From an uncultured bacterium (lineage in GTDB: Bacteria; Bacillota; Clostridia; Lachnospirales; Lachnospiraceae): 41,500 nt of DNA. Below the pieces are notes generated by a model, which did no database searches, was not told where the DNA came from, and worked only from the letters and a program-made list of their open reading frames with translations. The DNA lies in contig CAJMNR010000034.1 of NCBI GenBank assembly GCA_905214875.1, forward strand, positions 1 through 41,500. The letters are read 5' to 3'. Below, one piece after another: positions 15,984 to 24,747 of the stretch. A program made the position numbers and the translations under genes. Each line of letters starts with the position of its first letter. The first letter of the stretch is position 1.

Positions 15984-16502
15984 TTACAATTTTTTAATAT
16001 CTGTGAAACTAATCTCAACAGGTGTTTCACGACCGAACATATCTACGTTAATCGTAACTGCCTGTTTATGAGTGTTAATATGAGTAATAATGCCGCTTGT
16101 TTCTTCCCAAGCACCAGATACAACAACGATAGCATCGCCAACTTCCAAGTCAATGTCAAGTTCGTGTGTATTTTTCAGACCCATAGCACTCATTTCAGCT
16201 TCAGATAATGGAACTGGTTTGGATCCTGGACCAACAAATCCAGTTACGCCCCTTGTATTACGAACAACATACCAAGTATCATCATTCATAATCATATTTA
16301 TAAGAACATAAGCAGGAAACATCTTCTTACTTACTTTCTTTTTCGTTCCATTCTTCACCTCTACAACTTCTTGCATAGGTACAGATACTTCTAAAATTTG
16401 ATCTTGAAGTTTTCTGTTTTCAATTGTCTTTTCAATATTTGCTTTTACCTTATTCTCATATCCTGAATAAGTATGCACAACATACCAATTTGCTTCTGCC
16501 AT
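15984..16502 (-). CDS. nusG: Transcription elongation/antitermination factor NusG
   Basis: NusG binds RNA polymerase across the clamp and couples it to other factors. The product is 172 aa. The NGN domain begins MAEANWYVVHTYSGYENKVK and contains FPAYVLINMIMNDDTWYVVR. The C-terminal KOW domain has VGDAIVVVSGAWEETSG and ends DIKKL. The ATG at 16502 is preceded by AGGTGAT, which overlaps the end of secE; only 8 nt separate the two genes, pointing to coupled translation. Confidence 0.97.
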   Translation of the reverse strand: MAEANWYVVHTYSGYENKVKANIEKTIENRKLQDQILEVSVPMQEVVEVKNGTKKKVSKKMFPAYVLINMIMNDDTWYVVRNTRGVTGFVGPGSKPVPLSEAEMSAMGLKNTHELDIDLEVGDAIVVVSGAWEETSGIITHINTHKQAVTINVDMFGRETPVEISFTDIKKL

Positions 16503-16510
16503 GTTATCAC

Positions 16511-16723
16511 CTATAAGTTTAGCAGCCAGTTAATTCCGATTTTATAAACCGTATCAACTCCTGCTATTAGTGCTCCAAGTATTACAGTAATTACACATAC
16601 TGCGACTGTTTGTTTAATTAGTGATTGTCTATCAGGCCAAGTAATTTTTTTAAATTCAGACTTTAAGGATTTCCAAAAACTTTGTTTTTGACTTGCGTCT
16701 ACTTTGTTAACAGTATCTCCCAT
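16511..16723 (-). CDS. secE: Preprotein translocase subunit SecE
   Basis: The small essential subunit that clamps SecY in the Sec translocon. The 70-aa product has the single-span Gram-positive form: an amphipathic segment FWKSLKSEFKKITWPDRQSL, then one hydrophobic helix (VAVCVITVILGALIAGV). The WP pair in the conserved linker is present. It lies between rpmG and nusG, the usual order. The ribosome site, GGAAGG, is somewhat distant (about 12 nt). Confidence 0.95.
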   Translation of the reverse strand: MGDTVNKVDASQKQSFWKSLKSEFKKITWPDRQSLIKQTVAVCVITVILGALIAGVDTVYKIGINWLLNL

Positions 16724-16813
16724 ATCTTTTCACATTCCTTCCCGCTTCAATACCTTTCGCGTATCTCCGCTCACAATGTTCAATAGAATTACCTATTGCC
16801 TATACAAATCTAA

Positions 16814-16963
16814 CTATTTAGTTTCCTTGTGTAAAGTGTGTGATTTACAGAATTTACAATATTTCTTAGTTTCCATTCTATCTGGATGAGCTTTTTTCTC
16901 TTTAGTCATATTGTAGTTACGTTGTTTACATTCTGTACAAGCTAATGTGATTTTTACGCGCAC
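16814..16963 (-). CDS. rpmG: 50S ribosomal protein L33, GTG start
   Basis: A small 50S protein of 49 aa. I translated it directly: (M)RVKITLACTECKQRNYNMT through a tail ending CKSHTLHKETK. It carries two CxxC pairs (CTEC and CKFC), the zinc-binding form. The start codon is GTG (16961-16963) with GGAGGTGG 8 nt upstream. The stop is TAG at 16814-16816. It precedes secE and nusG, the canonical Firmicute order, which confirms the identity despite its length. Confidence 0.95.
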   Translation of the reverse strand: MRVKITLACTECKQRNYNMTKEKKAHPDRMETKKYCKFCKSHTLHKETK

Positions 16964-17062
16964 AGCTTCCACCTCCGCTATAAATTCTTATTATTTTAAT
17001 GCTTTTTTCATGTCAATATTGATTTTTAGGCATAAAAAAAAGACCTCTTCCATCGCTAGTCT

Positions 17063-17091
17063 AGAATATCATAATCTGCCTAACACGTCAA
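17063..17091 (-). promoter_or_regulatory. Possible promoter of rpmG-secE-nusG-rplKA
   Basis: On the minus strand TTGACG (17086-17091), 17 bp and TATTCT (17063-17068) could start the operon. A TTGACA closer to rpmG (17011-17016) is followed by only a poor -10 (TAATAA, 16988-16993). Nothing else is evident between rpmG and the regulator gene apart from that gene's terminator. Confidence 0.35.
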
Positions 17092-17249
17092 TATCTTTTA
17101 TCGGTTTTTCAAGTATTTTACATAAGATACTTCACCAAAAATGAATTTTGTATCTTAACTATTTTATTTATGAATCGTTCTTTTTAAATATACAATACTA
17201 AAGTTAAAATACCAATAGATTATTATTTCCAACAAAAGATTTTTTATAC

Positions 17250-17284
17250 AAAAAATAGCCAGAAACATATTGCTCTGACTATTT
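17250..17284 (-). terminator. Terminator overlapping the stop codon of the AraC-type regulator
   Basis: An 11-bp stem (17274-17284 against 17253-17263; AAATAG outer pairs) ends in a T6 run on the minus strand. The TAG stop codon lies inside the 5' arm. Confidence 0.75.
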
Positions 17285-18847
17285 TTCTCGCTCCTTAATA
17301 TACTCCGTTGGAGAAATGCCAACATACTTTTTAAATATTCGGCTAAAATAATTAGCATTTGGAAAACCAACCATAGTTCCGACTTCTCCAATCGTATAAT
17401 CTTCTTGGTTCATAATTTCTTTTGCTTTTGTAATTCGTAGATTATTTACCCATTCCACATAATTAAAGTTGGTGACTTCTTTAAACGTCTTACTAAAATG
17501 CTGCGGACTCAAGTTCACATACTTTGATATTTCATTTAACGAAATATCCTCATTATAATGCTTTTGAATATACTCCATTGCCACCGTAATCACGCTAGAC
17601 TTACGAGTATTCTTGCTAGCCTTCATTAGTTTTACCATAGTATGCAGTCTTCGATATGCCCACAACTCCTGTTCCTCTACTGATAAATGTATCAAACTAT
17701 CACATTGTTTCACATAATCATAAGACATCTCTTGTCCTTTAAGTTCTTTTCGAAACGCATAAGAAACACTCATAAGAACTTCGATCAACATTGTAAGTCG
17801 TTCTGTCGCCTCTAATGGTCGAATCAAATCAATTATATTAGCAAAACACTCTTCTCCATTCTGCCTATCATACTTAATCCGTTCAATCAACTGGTCGGTC
17901 ATTTCCAAACAAGCCTCTCTGGTTCCAGACTTATGTCTTACTTCCTTATAATAAACAACCGAGCTATCGATATCATGGCGACAGCTTCTTAACATCTCAA
18001 GATAACTTGCATAGATATTTGAAAATGGCTGTATTCCACCAATTGCTACCTTAACTTCAAGATCAAATGTATCTTTGATTCCTCTTACAATGGCTTTTCC
18101 TAATTTGATTGCCTCTATCTGAGCCTCTTTACTATCTCTTTCTTTATTACACGAAATGTAAAGCGTGTAACGATTTAATATTCTTGGCCCTATGGCGCAA
18201 GAGGAATACATATTCACAATATCCCGAATCCTACGATAAATTCTCCCCGAAGCCTTTTCCATATTCCAGTTTCTATTTAAAAAAGCAGGTTCTATGGCAA
18301 CAGACATCATATATCCGGTTGTTTCTATTCCAAGAAGCCTATGATATGACTCCATGTCCGACTCTAACTTCATATTATAACTAATTGAATAAATCAAATG
18401 TTGCTCTACAAAACGAAGGGCATTAGCAAACTGATTCTCTTCATTTTTATATTCGCGCTCTCTTTCATTTTCCTCTCTTATAGCCTGCAATTCTCTTTCT
18501 ATTGCTTTAAGAAGTTCATATTCATTCACAGGTTTTAATACATAGTCATTTACCCCTAAGATCATTGCTTCTTTTGCAAATTCAAAATAATCATATGCTG
18601 ATATAATTATAATCCTAGCACTCTTATTAAAACGACGAATCTTCTTAATTGTCTCAATTCCGTTCATTCCGGCAATTTCAATGCTCACAATTATAAGATC
18701 CGGCTCATTATTAATCGTATCTACAATTGCATTATTTCCACTACCGGCAACCGCAATCACCTTGGCACCCTTTATTTTCTCATCAATTAATTTGTTCACT
18801 AAATCCACTGTAGTCGGATCCGTCTCTGCTAATAGTATCTTAAACAT
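17279..18847 (-). CDS. AraC-family regulator with degenerate receiver domain
   Basis: A 522-aa response-regulator-like protein: N-terminal receiver (1-120), a long helical middle region (about 120-410) and a C-terminal pair of AraC helix-turn-helices (about 425-520; DISLNEISKYVNLSPQHFSK and YTIGEVGTMVGFPNANYFSR). It resembles YesN-type regulators of two-component systems. The receiver has lost key residues: the phosphoacceptor Asp is Ser55 (IIVSIEIAGMNG), and the acidic pair is Glu8-Thr9. Ser83 and Lys105 remain. No histidine kinase is adjacent. The start is uncertain: ATG 18847 fits the family, but an ATG at 18859 is possible. It lies 24 nt after the HD-GYP gene, probably in one operon. Confidence 0.85.
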   Translation of the reverse strand: MFKILLAETDPTTVDLVNKLIDEKIKGAKVIAVAGSGNNAIVDTINNEPDLIIVSIEIAGMNGIETIKKIRRFNKSARIIIISAYDYFEFAKEAMILGVNDYVLKPVNEYELLKAIERELQAIREENEREREYKNEENQFANALRFVEQHLIYSISYNMKLESDMESYHRLLGIETTGYMMSVAIEPAFLNRNWNMEKASGRIYRRIRDIVNMYSSCAIGPRILNRYTLYISCNKERDSKEAQIEAIKLGKAIVRGIKDTFDLEVKVAIGGIQPFSNIYASYLEMLRSCRHDIDSSVVYYKEVRHKSGTREACLEMTDQLIERIKYDRQNGEECFANIIDLIRPLEATERLTMLIEVLMSVSYAFRKELKGQEMSYDYVKQCDSLIHLSVEEQELWAYRRLHTMVKLMKASKNTRKSSVITVAMEYIQKHYNEDISLNEISKYVNLSPQHFSKTFKEVTNFNYVEWVNNLRITKAKEIMNQEDYTIGEVGTMVGFPNANYFSRIFKKYVGISPTEYIKEREK

Positions 18848-18871
18848 ATAACCTCTCATCCCTCATAAACA

Positions 18872-19966
18872 TCAGCTTTTATTCTTCAAACAAGAAGGTT
18901 CACTGATGAGCTCGACTTCACTCTCGACAATTGTAACAGATAACTCTTTCATTAAATCAATCTCATACATTTCCACTTCTTTTTTATGCTGATCCTCATA
19001 TACACGCACAATTGGACGCAACGGCATATTTTTATTCTGTTCCTTCACTATCGCATAGCAGCCATTTGATAAACGAACAATAGAACCATTTGGATAAATG
19101 GCTACTAATTGGACAAAGGTGCGCACAAGTTCTGTATCAAACTTATCCCCCGCACACTTAATCAAATAGCTGACCGCCTTATCGTTCGGCCATTTCTTAT
19201 GATAACAGCGATCCGTCGTTAACGCATCATACACATCTGCAATTGCAACTATTCTTGAAAATTCATGAACTTCACTTGCTTTCACTCCTGATGGATAACC
19301 AGAACCATCCATCCTTTCATGATGCTGTAATGCTATAATTCTCGATAATTCGGAAAGCGTAACACTCTCTTTCAACGTCATATACCCTAATGTCGTATGC
19401 TGTTTTACATACTCAATCTCATCTTCATCTAAAGCGCCCTCTTTAAATAATATATCCTTATCCAGCAACACTTTTCCTATATCGTGAAGCAATGCACCGA
19501 TTGCAAGCTTCTTCAGCATATTCTTACTATAATTTAATCTACTTGCAAGCAATAATGCATACACAGTAGTACTAACCGAATGCGTAAGCGTATAATCATC
19601 CGTTGTCCCTATATCATTCAACCCTACTTGAACGCTTCTATTCTGCAACACTTCTTCCAGCACCACATCTACCATATCTTGCATAATATCCACGTCCATA
19701 ACACTCTCATTCGACATTCTTACCATGACATCTCTAAGCACTGTCTTACACTTTATACGTGTTTCTTCAGAAATGACATCCGGGATTTCAATCCCCTCAC
19801 TCTTTTCATCTTCAACATACAGATACTCGATACCCATGTTATGTAAACTCTCAACATAGCGTCCTAAGTTCGTCTGTCCGGAACACAATATAAGACAGCC
19901 ATTATCATAAATCGACTTTGCTAAAACCATATTAGGCTCCAATCTTGATGTCGATATAAGCCTCAT
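18872..19966 (-). CDS. HD-GYP domain protein, probable cyclic-di-GMP phosphodiesterase
   Basis: A 364-aa soluble protein. The central HD-GYP domain (about 120-290) has LLHDIGK, the second histidine in QHTTLGY, and the full HHERMDGSGYPSG signature, then DVYDALTTDRCYHKKW. All expected metal ligands are visible, so hydrolysis of cyclic-di-GMP is likely. The N-terminal 110 residues resemble the poorly defined N-terminal region found in many HD-GYP proteins, and a C-terminal 80-residue extension follows. The ATG at 19966 has GGGAGGAAT upstream. It is probably cotranscribed with the AraC-type gene that follows; the substrate and the link between the two are inferred. Confidence 0.9.
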   Translation of the reverse strand: MRLISTSRLEPNMVLAKSIYDNGCLILCSGQTNLGRYVESLHNMGIEYLYVEDEKSEGIEIPDVISEETRIKCKTVLRDVMVRMSNESVMDVDIMQDMVDVVLEEVLQNRSVQVGLNDIGTTDDYTLTHSVSTTVYALLLASRLNYSKNMLKKLAIGALLHDIGKVLLDKDILFKEGALDEDEIEYVKQHTTLGYMTLKESVTLSELSRIIALQHHERMDGSGYPSGVKASEVHEFSRIVAIADVYDALTTDRCYHKKWPNDKAVSYLIKCAGDKFDTELVRTFVQLVAIYPNGSIVRLSNGCYAIVKEQNKNMPLRPIVRVYEDQHKKEVEMYEIDLMKELSVTIVESEVELISEPSCLKNKS

Positions 19967-20064
19967 AAAGCTATTCCTCCCTTTTTATCTTCTGTGTTAC
20001 CTCTAAAATATTACATATAAACCGTTTTTTCTTACATATTTAGTATAATATCACACAAAATAGC

Positions 20065-20112
20065 AAAAAACTATTCTATAATTAAATTATGATAATTATA
20101 AAATAGTTTTTT
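20065..20112 (-). terminator. Terminator of the LacI-family gene
   Basis: AAAAAACTATT/AATAGTTTTTT (20065-20075 and 20102-20112) continues after one mismatch into TATAATTA/TAATTATA. It is A+T-rich and T-tailed on both strands, and lies 10 nt past the stop codon of the upstream gene. Confidence 0.7.
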
Positions 20113-20122
20113 TATTTGTTCA

Positions 20123-21136
20123 CTATTTAAATAAGTTTTTTACAGATCCGCCTTTTACTAGCTGACCTTTTAAATATATATTATCCAAAGAAGTAGTCAT
20201 CGGATTCTCTATCAGCTCGATCAATTGCCTTGCTGCTTCAGCACCAATCTTATCTACATCTTGCTTAATGGTTGTAAGCTTCGGTTCAAGTGCCTGTCCT
20301 GCAAGAATTCCATCATATGCCGCAATGGATATATCTTCTGGAATTCTAAGTCCCAAACGATGAATCGTATTCATAGCTCCAAAAGCAGAATAATCATCAG
20401 GAACAATAATACAAGTTGGCGGATTAGGAAGTTGCAGTAGTTGCTCTGTTAACTCTTCTGTCTTCTCAACGCTTCTATATATACCTTCTTTGTAATACTC
20501 TCTCGGAATACTAATCCGATATTCTGCCAATACATTATTGAAACTAACTAAACGATTATGCGTTACACTAGATTTTGTTCCATAAATATATGCTATCTTT
20601 TCATGTCCCTGACTTATAATGTATTCTACCAATTGCCGCATACCCTGTATATTATCTGACATAATAGAAATCGCCTCATTAAATACATGGTCCACAGTTA
20701 CTACCGGGAAGTCACTATTCACCAATTCAAGTACTTCCGGATCTCCAAACTCTGCACATACAATACATACACCATCAAAATTTCTACTTCTACAATGTTC
20801 CAGATATGTTGTCTTTTTATTCCCAATATTATGTTCAATAAATGTTATGTCATAACCCTCTTTTGCCGCCTTTTCTTTAAACGACGCTAATATGTACGCA
20901 AAATACTCATTTCTTAAATCCTGATTTGAAGTATCTCTATATAGCACGCCAATATTACATGTTTTTTTCTTTTTTAACATTTTGGCACTTGCATCTGATA
21001 AATACCCCAATTCTGTAGCAGTCTTTAGTACCCTTTGCTTTGTCTCATCACTTATATCCCTATACCCATTCAAAGCCTTACTCACTGTAGAAATGGAAAC
21101 ACCGCATTTTAAGGAGAGCTCTTTAATTGTCGCCAA
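20123..21136 (-). CDS. LacI-family transcriptional regulator, TTG start
   Basis: A 337-aa repressor. The N-terminal helix-turn-helix reads ATIKELSLKCGVSISTVSKA, then LNGYRDISDETKQRVLKTA. A periplasmic-binding-protein-like effector domain follows (from about residue 60), with NIGVLYRD, FDGVCIVCAEFGDPEVLELV and the C-terminal EPKLTTIKQDVDKIGAEA. The start is TTG at 21134-21136: AAGGTGG lies 8 nt upstream and the protein then begins like other LacI members. An in-frame ATG 27 codons upstream would add residues not typical of the family. The ligand and targets are unknown; no sugar-use genes adjoin it. Confidence 0.9.
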   Translation of the reverse strand: MATIKELSLKCGVSISTVSKALNGYRDISDETKQRVLKTATELGYLSDASAKMLKKKKTCNIGVLYRDTSNQDLRNEYFAYILASFKEKAAKEGYDITFIEHNIGNKKTTYLEHCRSRNFDGVCIVCAEFGDPEVLELVNSDFPVVTVDHVFNEAISIMSDNIQGMRQLVEYIISQGHEKIAYIYGTKSSVTHNRLVSFNNVLAEYRISIPREYYKEGIYRSVEKTEELTEQLLQLPNPPTCIIVPDDYSAFGAMNTIHRLGLRIPEDISIAAYDGILAGQALEPKLTTIKQDVDKIGAEAARQLIELIENPMTTSLDNIYLKGQLVKGGSVKNLFK

Positions 21137-21285
21137 GTAAAACACCACCTTTTCCCTCATCTTCTCTTCTATCGCATAATTCATATCTATTATAAAACCG
21201 AACTCTCTCGGGTTCAATATTACAACCCAAATATTTATAATATTTTACTAACTTTTAGGTTATTCTTACAATATACTACATGTTT

Positions 21286-21708
21286 TTATAATAAATGATA
21301 TTTTCTTTTTGGTTCACCTAGTAAGAAATGGCGAATTGCATCATCAAGTACAATACCAAAAAAGGATAATAAAAACCATAAGAACGAAAATAGAAGACAG
21401 ATTTGTCCCATAAAATTATAAGGAAGATGAGAATAATCCCAAACATATAATCCGAGCCATTTATTCACAATGACTCCAACGACAAACTCTACGATAGTAA
21501 TTACAACTCCGGCTACTACCATCTCAGCTAATATGGAAGGATTATTTTTAGATTGATTCAACTGCCCAATCACAAAGAAACATATACCTCCGGCTATGAT
21601 CATGGAAATATGTGTACTTCCTTTATAAAGCATCTCAACACATCCATAACAAAAACCGCCTATTAAAAATAAAAATATATTTTTTGTAAGTTTGCTATGA
21701 AACTTCAT
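21286..21708 (-). CDS. Small membrane protein, CmpB-type putative ABC transporter permease family
   Basis: A 140-aa integral membrane protein with four apparent hydrophobic segments. The signature VWDYSHLPYNFMGQICLLFS, followed by FLWFLLSFFGI, is typical of the CmpB-like family (ABC_trans_CmpB), whose function has not been established. It has no ATPase partner here. The ATG at 21708 is preceded by GAGGTG. It lies between the rnf terminator and the LacI-family gene, on the same strand as both, with a 149-bp gap after it in which I see no clear signal. Confidence 0.75.
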   Translation of the reverse strand: MKFHSKLTKNIFLFLIGGFCYGCVEMLYKGSTHISMIIAGGICFFVIGQLNQSKNNPSILAEMVVAGVVITIVEFVVGVIVNKWLGLYVWDYSHLPYNFMGQICLLFSFLWFLLSFFGIVLDDAIRHFLLGEPKRKYHLL

Positions 21709-21852
21709 CTCGGCACCTCATTCATAAACTCTCCCATATATAAGTAACTGCTATTATTATTTCCTGAACAGGTCAGATTTACTGTTACGAAAATAAGGTA
21801 ATTCAGACACCTTTTTCTAGGTATAGAACCGAATAAATGATTTCGAACAAAC

Positions 21853-21892
21853 AAAAAAGGCATATAAACCCATAAGTTTATACACCTTTTTT
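21853..21892 (-). terminator. rnf operon terminator
   Basis: A 17-bp stem (21876-21892 against 21853-21869) has two G-U pairs that form only in minus-strand RNA and a T6 tail. It begins 7 nt after the rnfB stop codon. Confidence 0.9.
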
Positions 21893-21898
21893 TGAATA

Positions 21899-22702
21899 TT
21901 AAAGCATGTCGCGAATAACCTTAGTAGGACATTTCGCAGCACAGGCTCCACATTTTTGACATTTTTCTTGATCGATATGAGCAATGTTGTCAACAACATG
22001 AACTGCATCGAATTGACAAGCACGTTGGCACATACCACAACCGATACATCCAGCCGCACATTTATCTTTCACTGCTTTACCTTTGTCTTTGGAATTACAA
22101 CGCACTAAATACTCTGCATCGTAAGAAGTTAATTCAATAATTTGTTTTGGACATGTAGCAACACATTTACCACAAGCAACACATTTTTCTTTATCAACTT
22201 TAGCGATACCATCTACGATGTGGATAGCGTCAAATGGACAAGCTTTCACACAAGAACCGTATCCCATACATCCATAAGAACAAGATTTGCTTCCTGTTCC
22301 AGGAACGCTCATTGCAGCATTACAATCTTGAATACCAAAGTAAACATCTTTATCTTTTGCTTGGTCACAAGTACCAGCACATTTAACAAATGCTACTTTT
22401 TTAACAGATGCATCCGCAGATACACCCATGATTTCACCGATTTTTTCACTAACCGGTGTACCACCAACAGGACAACCTGAAACTGGTGCTTCTCCAGCTG
22501 CGATCGCTTTTGCTAACGCATCACAACCAGCATATCCACAACCACCACAGTTGTTACCTGGTAAAACATCACGAACTAAAAGTTCTTTTTCGTCAACTTC
22601 AACTTTGAATTTTTCACCAGCAAATCCAAGAAGCAGACCGATTAATAATCCCGTAACACCAACGATTACGGCAGCTAAAACTATACCTAAGATAAATTCC
22701 AT
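21899..22702 (-). CDS. rnfB: Rnf complex subunit RnfB (iron-sulfur protein)
   Basis: Membrane-anchored electron entry subunit of the Rnf ferredoxin:NAD+ oxidoreductase, 267 aa. An N-terminal membrane helix (about 4-28) is followed by the Fe4 motif NCGGCGYAGCDALAKA with C52, C55, C60 and C77. Four ferredoxin-like cysteine clusters follow, including CVACGKCVATCP, CIGCGMCQRACQ and CQKCGACAAKCP. It accepts electrons from reduced ferredoxin in the cytoplasm. It is the last gene of rnfCDGEAB, 17 nt after rnfA, and is followed by a terminator. The ATG at 22702 has GGGAGGAGAC upstream. Confidence 0.96.
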   Translation of the reverse strand: MEFILGIVLAAVIVGVTGLLIGLLLGFAGEKFKVEVDEKELLVRDVLPGNNCGGCGYAGCDALAKAIAAGEAPVSGCPVGGTPVSEKIGEIMGVSADASVKKVAFVKCAGTCDQAKDKDVYFGIQDCNAAMSVPGTGSKSCSYGCMGYGSCVKACPFDAIHIVDGIAKVDKEKCVACGKCVATCPKQIIELTSYDAEYLVRCNSKDKGKAVKDKCAAGCIGCGMCQRACQFDAVHVVDNIAHIDQEKCQKCGACAAKCPTKVIRDML

Positions 22703-22719
22703 CTTGTCTCCTCCCTAAA

Positions 22720-23298
22720 TTAAAAACTTAATGATGCAAAACCGTAGAATGCGATTGCCATAAGTCCTGCTGTGATTAAAACGATTGGTGAACCTTTGAA
22801 AGATTCAGATACATCGTTGAATTCAATTCTTTCACGAACGCCAGCCATGATAACGATTGAAATGAAGAAACCAACAGCTGTACCAAAACCAGCTACTGTA
22901 CTTTCAACAAATCCGTATCCAGATTGAACATTTGTAAGCGCAACACCAAGTACCGCACAGTTTGTTGTGATAAGTGGTAAGAACACACCTAACGCATTGT
23001 ATAAAGATGGACTTGATTTCTTTAAGAACATCTCAACTAACTGTACAAGTGTAGCGATAACTAAGATGAAAACGATAGTTTGTAAAAATGTTACGTCTAA
23101 TTTTTCTAAAATAAAAGTATTAATAAGGCTTGTAACAGCGGATGCAATTGTAATAACGAAGATTACTGCTCCACCCATACCAGCTGCTGTAGAAGTCTTC
23201 TTAGATACACCTAAGAATGGACATAAACCTAAGAATTGACTTAGTACAACGTTATTTACTAAAGAAGTTGTTATTACCAATAGAATAAGTTCTTTCAT
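22720..23298 (-). CDS. rnfA: Rnf complex membrane subunit RnfA
   Basis: A 192-aa, six-helix membrane subunit that with RnfE holds the iron-sulfur cluster in the membrane core of the ion-pumping Rnf complex. The two conserved cysteines are visible in SQFLGLCPFLGVS and in LITTNCAVLGVA. The start is MKELILLVITTSLVNNVVLS with GGGAGGATTG upstream. It sits 15 nt after rnfE, an operon arrangement. Confidence 0.96.
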   Translation of the reverse strand: MKELILLVITTSLVNNVVLSQFLGLCPFLGVSKKTSTAAGMGGAVIFVITIASAVTSLINTFILEKLDVTFLQTIVFILVIATLVQLVEMFLKKSSPSLYNALGVFLPLITTNCAVLGVALTNVQSGYGFVESTVAGFGTAVGFFISIVIMAGVRERIEFNDVSESFKGSPIVLITAGLMAIAFYGFASLSF

Positions 23299-23313
23299 CT
23301 AAATCAATCCTCC

Positions 23314-24108
23314 CTAATTGTTGTTAGCTTCTGCTTCAGCTTTTGCCTTAGCTTCTGCTTTTGCTTTTGCAGCTTCTTTTGCTAATCTAGCTTTTTCTGC
23401 TTGAGCTGCAATTTGTTCTGCTTCAATTAATTCTTTGTTACCTTTACATGTGCTTCCTGAGCAAGAACTACAGTTACCACCGCAAGCGATATCGCTTCCG
23501 CCAGATTTGTTAGTTGCTGAAGGTGCTTTGAATTTGTTTTGAAGAGCAGTTAATGCTGCTAATACAAAGAACGCACCTGGAGCTGCTGTAAAGATACCAA
23601 TTTTATAATCTGCAATCGCTTGAATTGTGTAACCAAAGATCGCGCCATTACCGATTAATTCACGGAAGATACCGATAGCTGTTAAACCTACTGTAAAACC
23701 AAGACCCATACCGATACCATCGAAGATGGAGTTGATTGGACCATTTTTAGATGCATACGCTTCCGCACGACCTAAGATGATACAGTTAACTACGATTAAT
23801 GGGATATAAATACCTAAACTTTCATTTAAGAAAGGAATATATGCTTGTAATAATAATTGAATCATTGTAACGAATGATGCAACGATTACGATAAATGCTG
23901 GAATTCTAACTTTAGTTGGAATCACTTTACGAAGAGCAGAAATCATGAAGTTTGACATGATCAAAACTGCTGTAGTCGTAAGACCCATACCTAAACCATT
24001 ACTTGCTGAGGAAGTAACAGCTAATGTAGGACACATACCTAACATTAAGACAAAGGTAGGGTTTTCTTTGATGATACCGTTATATAAACGTTCTATATTC
24101 TTTGTCAC
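23314..24108 (-). CDS. rnfE: Rnf complex membrane subunit RnfE with cysteine-bearing tail
   Basis: The pseudo-symmetric partner of RnfA, 264 aa. The first ~192 residues are the normal membrane part, with conserved cysteines in LGMCPTLAVT (C26) and VVNCIILGRAEAYAS (C109). An unusual cytoplasm- or exterior-facing tail of about 70 residues follows: a Gly/Ser/Cys segment with C209, C213, C216 and C221 (CGGNCSSCSGSTC), then an Ala/Lys/Glu-rich likely helix ending AEANNN. The reading frame is uninterrupted and the stop precedes rnfA by 15 nt, so the tail is part of the gene. Its role is unknown. Confidence 0.95.
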   Translation of the reverse strand: MTKNIERLYNGIIKENPTFVLMLGMCPTLAVTSSASNGLGMGLTTTAVLIMSNFMISALRKVIPTKVRIPAFIVIVASFVTMIQLLLQAYIPFLNESLGIYIPLIVVNCIILGRAEAYASKNGPINSIFDGIGMGLGFTVGLTAIGIFRELIGNGAIFGYTIQAIADYKIGIFTAAPGAFFVLAALTALQNKFKAPSATNKSGGSDIACGGNCSSCSGSTCKGNKELIEAEQIAAQAEKARLAKEAAKAKAEAKAKAEAEANNN

Positions 24109-24123
24109 TTTACTTACCTCCTA

Positions 24124-24747
24124 TTATTGTAAACAGTTGTGCACATAGTATAATGCAGCATTTACGTCTTTTGTAACTGCTGAAGTAGTTCTAGTTGCAC
24201 CGCTGATAGCATCAATTTGGTTATCTGCAGATTTACCGTCTTTTGTATACTCGATTTGTTCTGCTTTGATACCTTTAAACTGATCTTTAAACTCTGGTTC
24301 GCTTGCTCTAGAACCGAAACCTGAAGTTTCAGAGTTTGCTAATACTTCAATTGCATTGATTGTTCCATCTTTTGCAACACCAATTGTAATAGGCACTTCA
24401 CCGCCGTAACCTTCACTGTTACTTACTTTGAATACATAGCCTAAAACTTCGTCACTAGAAGAACGAGCTTCTAATACTTCTTCGATTACTGTACCAGTAA
24501 TACCTGCATCACCTTCTAAAACTGCTTTAGAAGTATCGATAACATCTGTGAAACCATCGATTTCTACGAATTTTGCTGCATCAGCATAAACTGCTTGGTA
24601 AGCTTCTGCTTTTTCAGCATCCTTAAGAGCCTGAATTGGCCCTTCTGTAATCTTATATACAAAGCCTAATGCTAAACCTGCTACTAAGGTAATTAAGAAT
24701 AAGGCAAGTGTATCTTTAAGAGTAGTGTTTTTGTTATTTGCTGACAT
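24124..24747 (-). CDS. rnfG: Rnf complex subunit RnfG (covalent FMN)
   Basis: A 207-aa subunit with one N-terminal membrane helix (about 13-32) and an extracytoplasmic FMN domain. The flavinylation motif DAISGAT ends at Thr185, the expected attachment residue. The ATG at 24747 is chosen: an in-frame ATG 7 codons upstream reads through AAAGGGGAG, which is the ribosome site. The gene overlaps the end of rnfD by 14 nt, suggesting translational coupling. Confidence 0.95.
   Translation of the reverse strand: MSANNKNTTLKDTLALFLITLVAGLALGFVYKITEGPIQALKDAEKAEAYQAVYADAAKFVEIDGFTDVIDTSKAVLEGDAGITGTVIEEVLEARSSSDEVLGYVFKVSNSEGYGGEVPITIGVAKDGTINAIEVLANSETSGFGSRASEPEFKDQFKGIKAEQIEYTKDGKSADNQIDAISGATRTTSAVTKDVNAALYYVHNCLQ

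Noticed and set aside
21137..21217. Upstream ATG start for the LacI-family gene
   Set aside because: The added residues are not seen in the family, and AAGGTGG is correctly placed only for the TTG at 21136.
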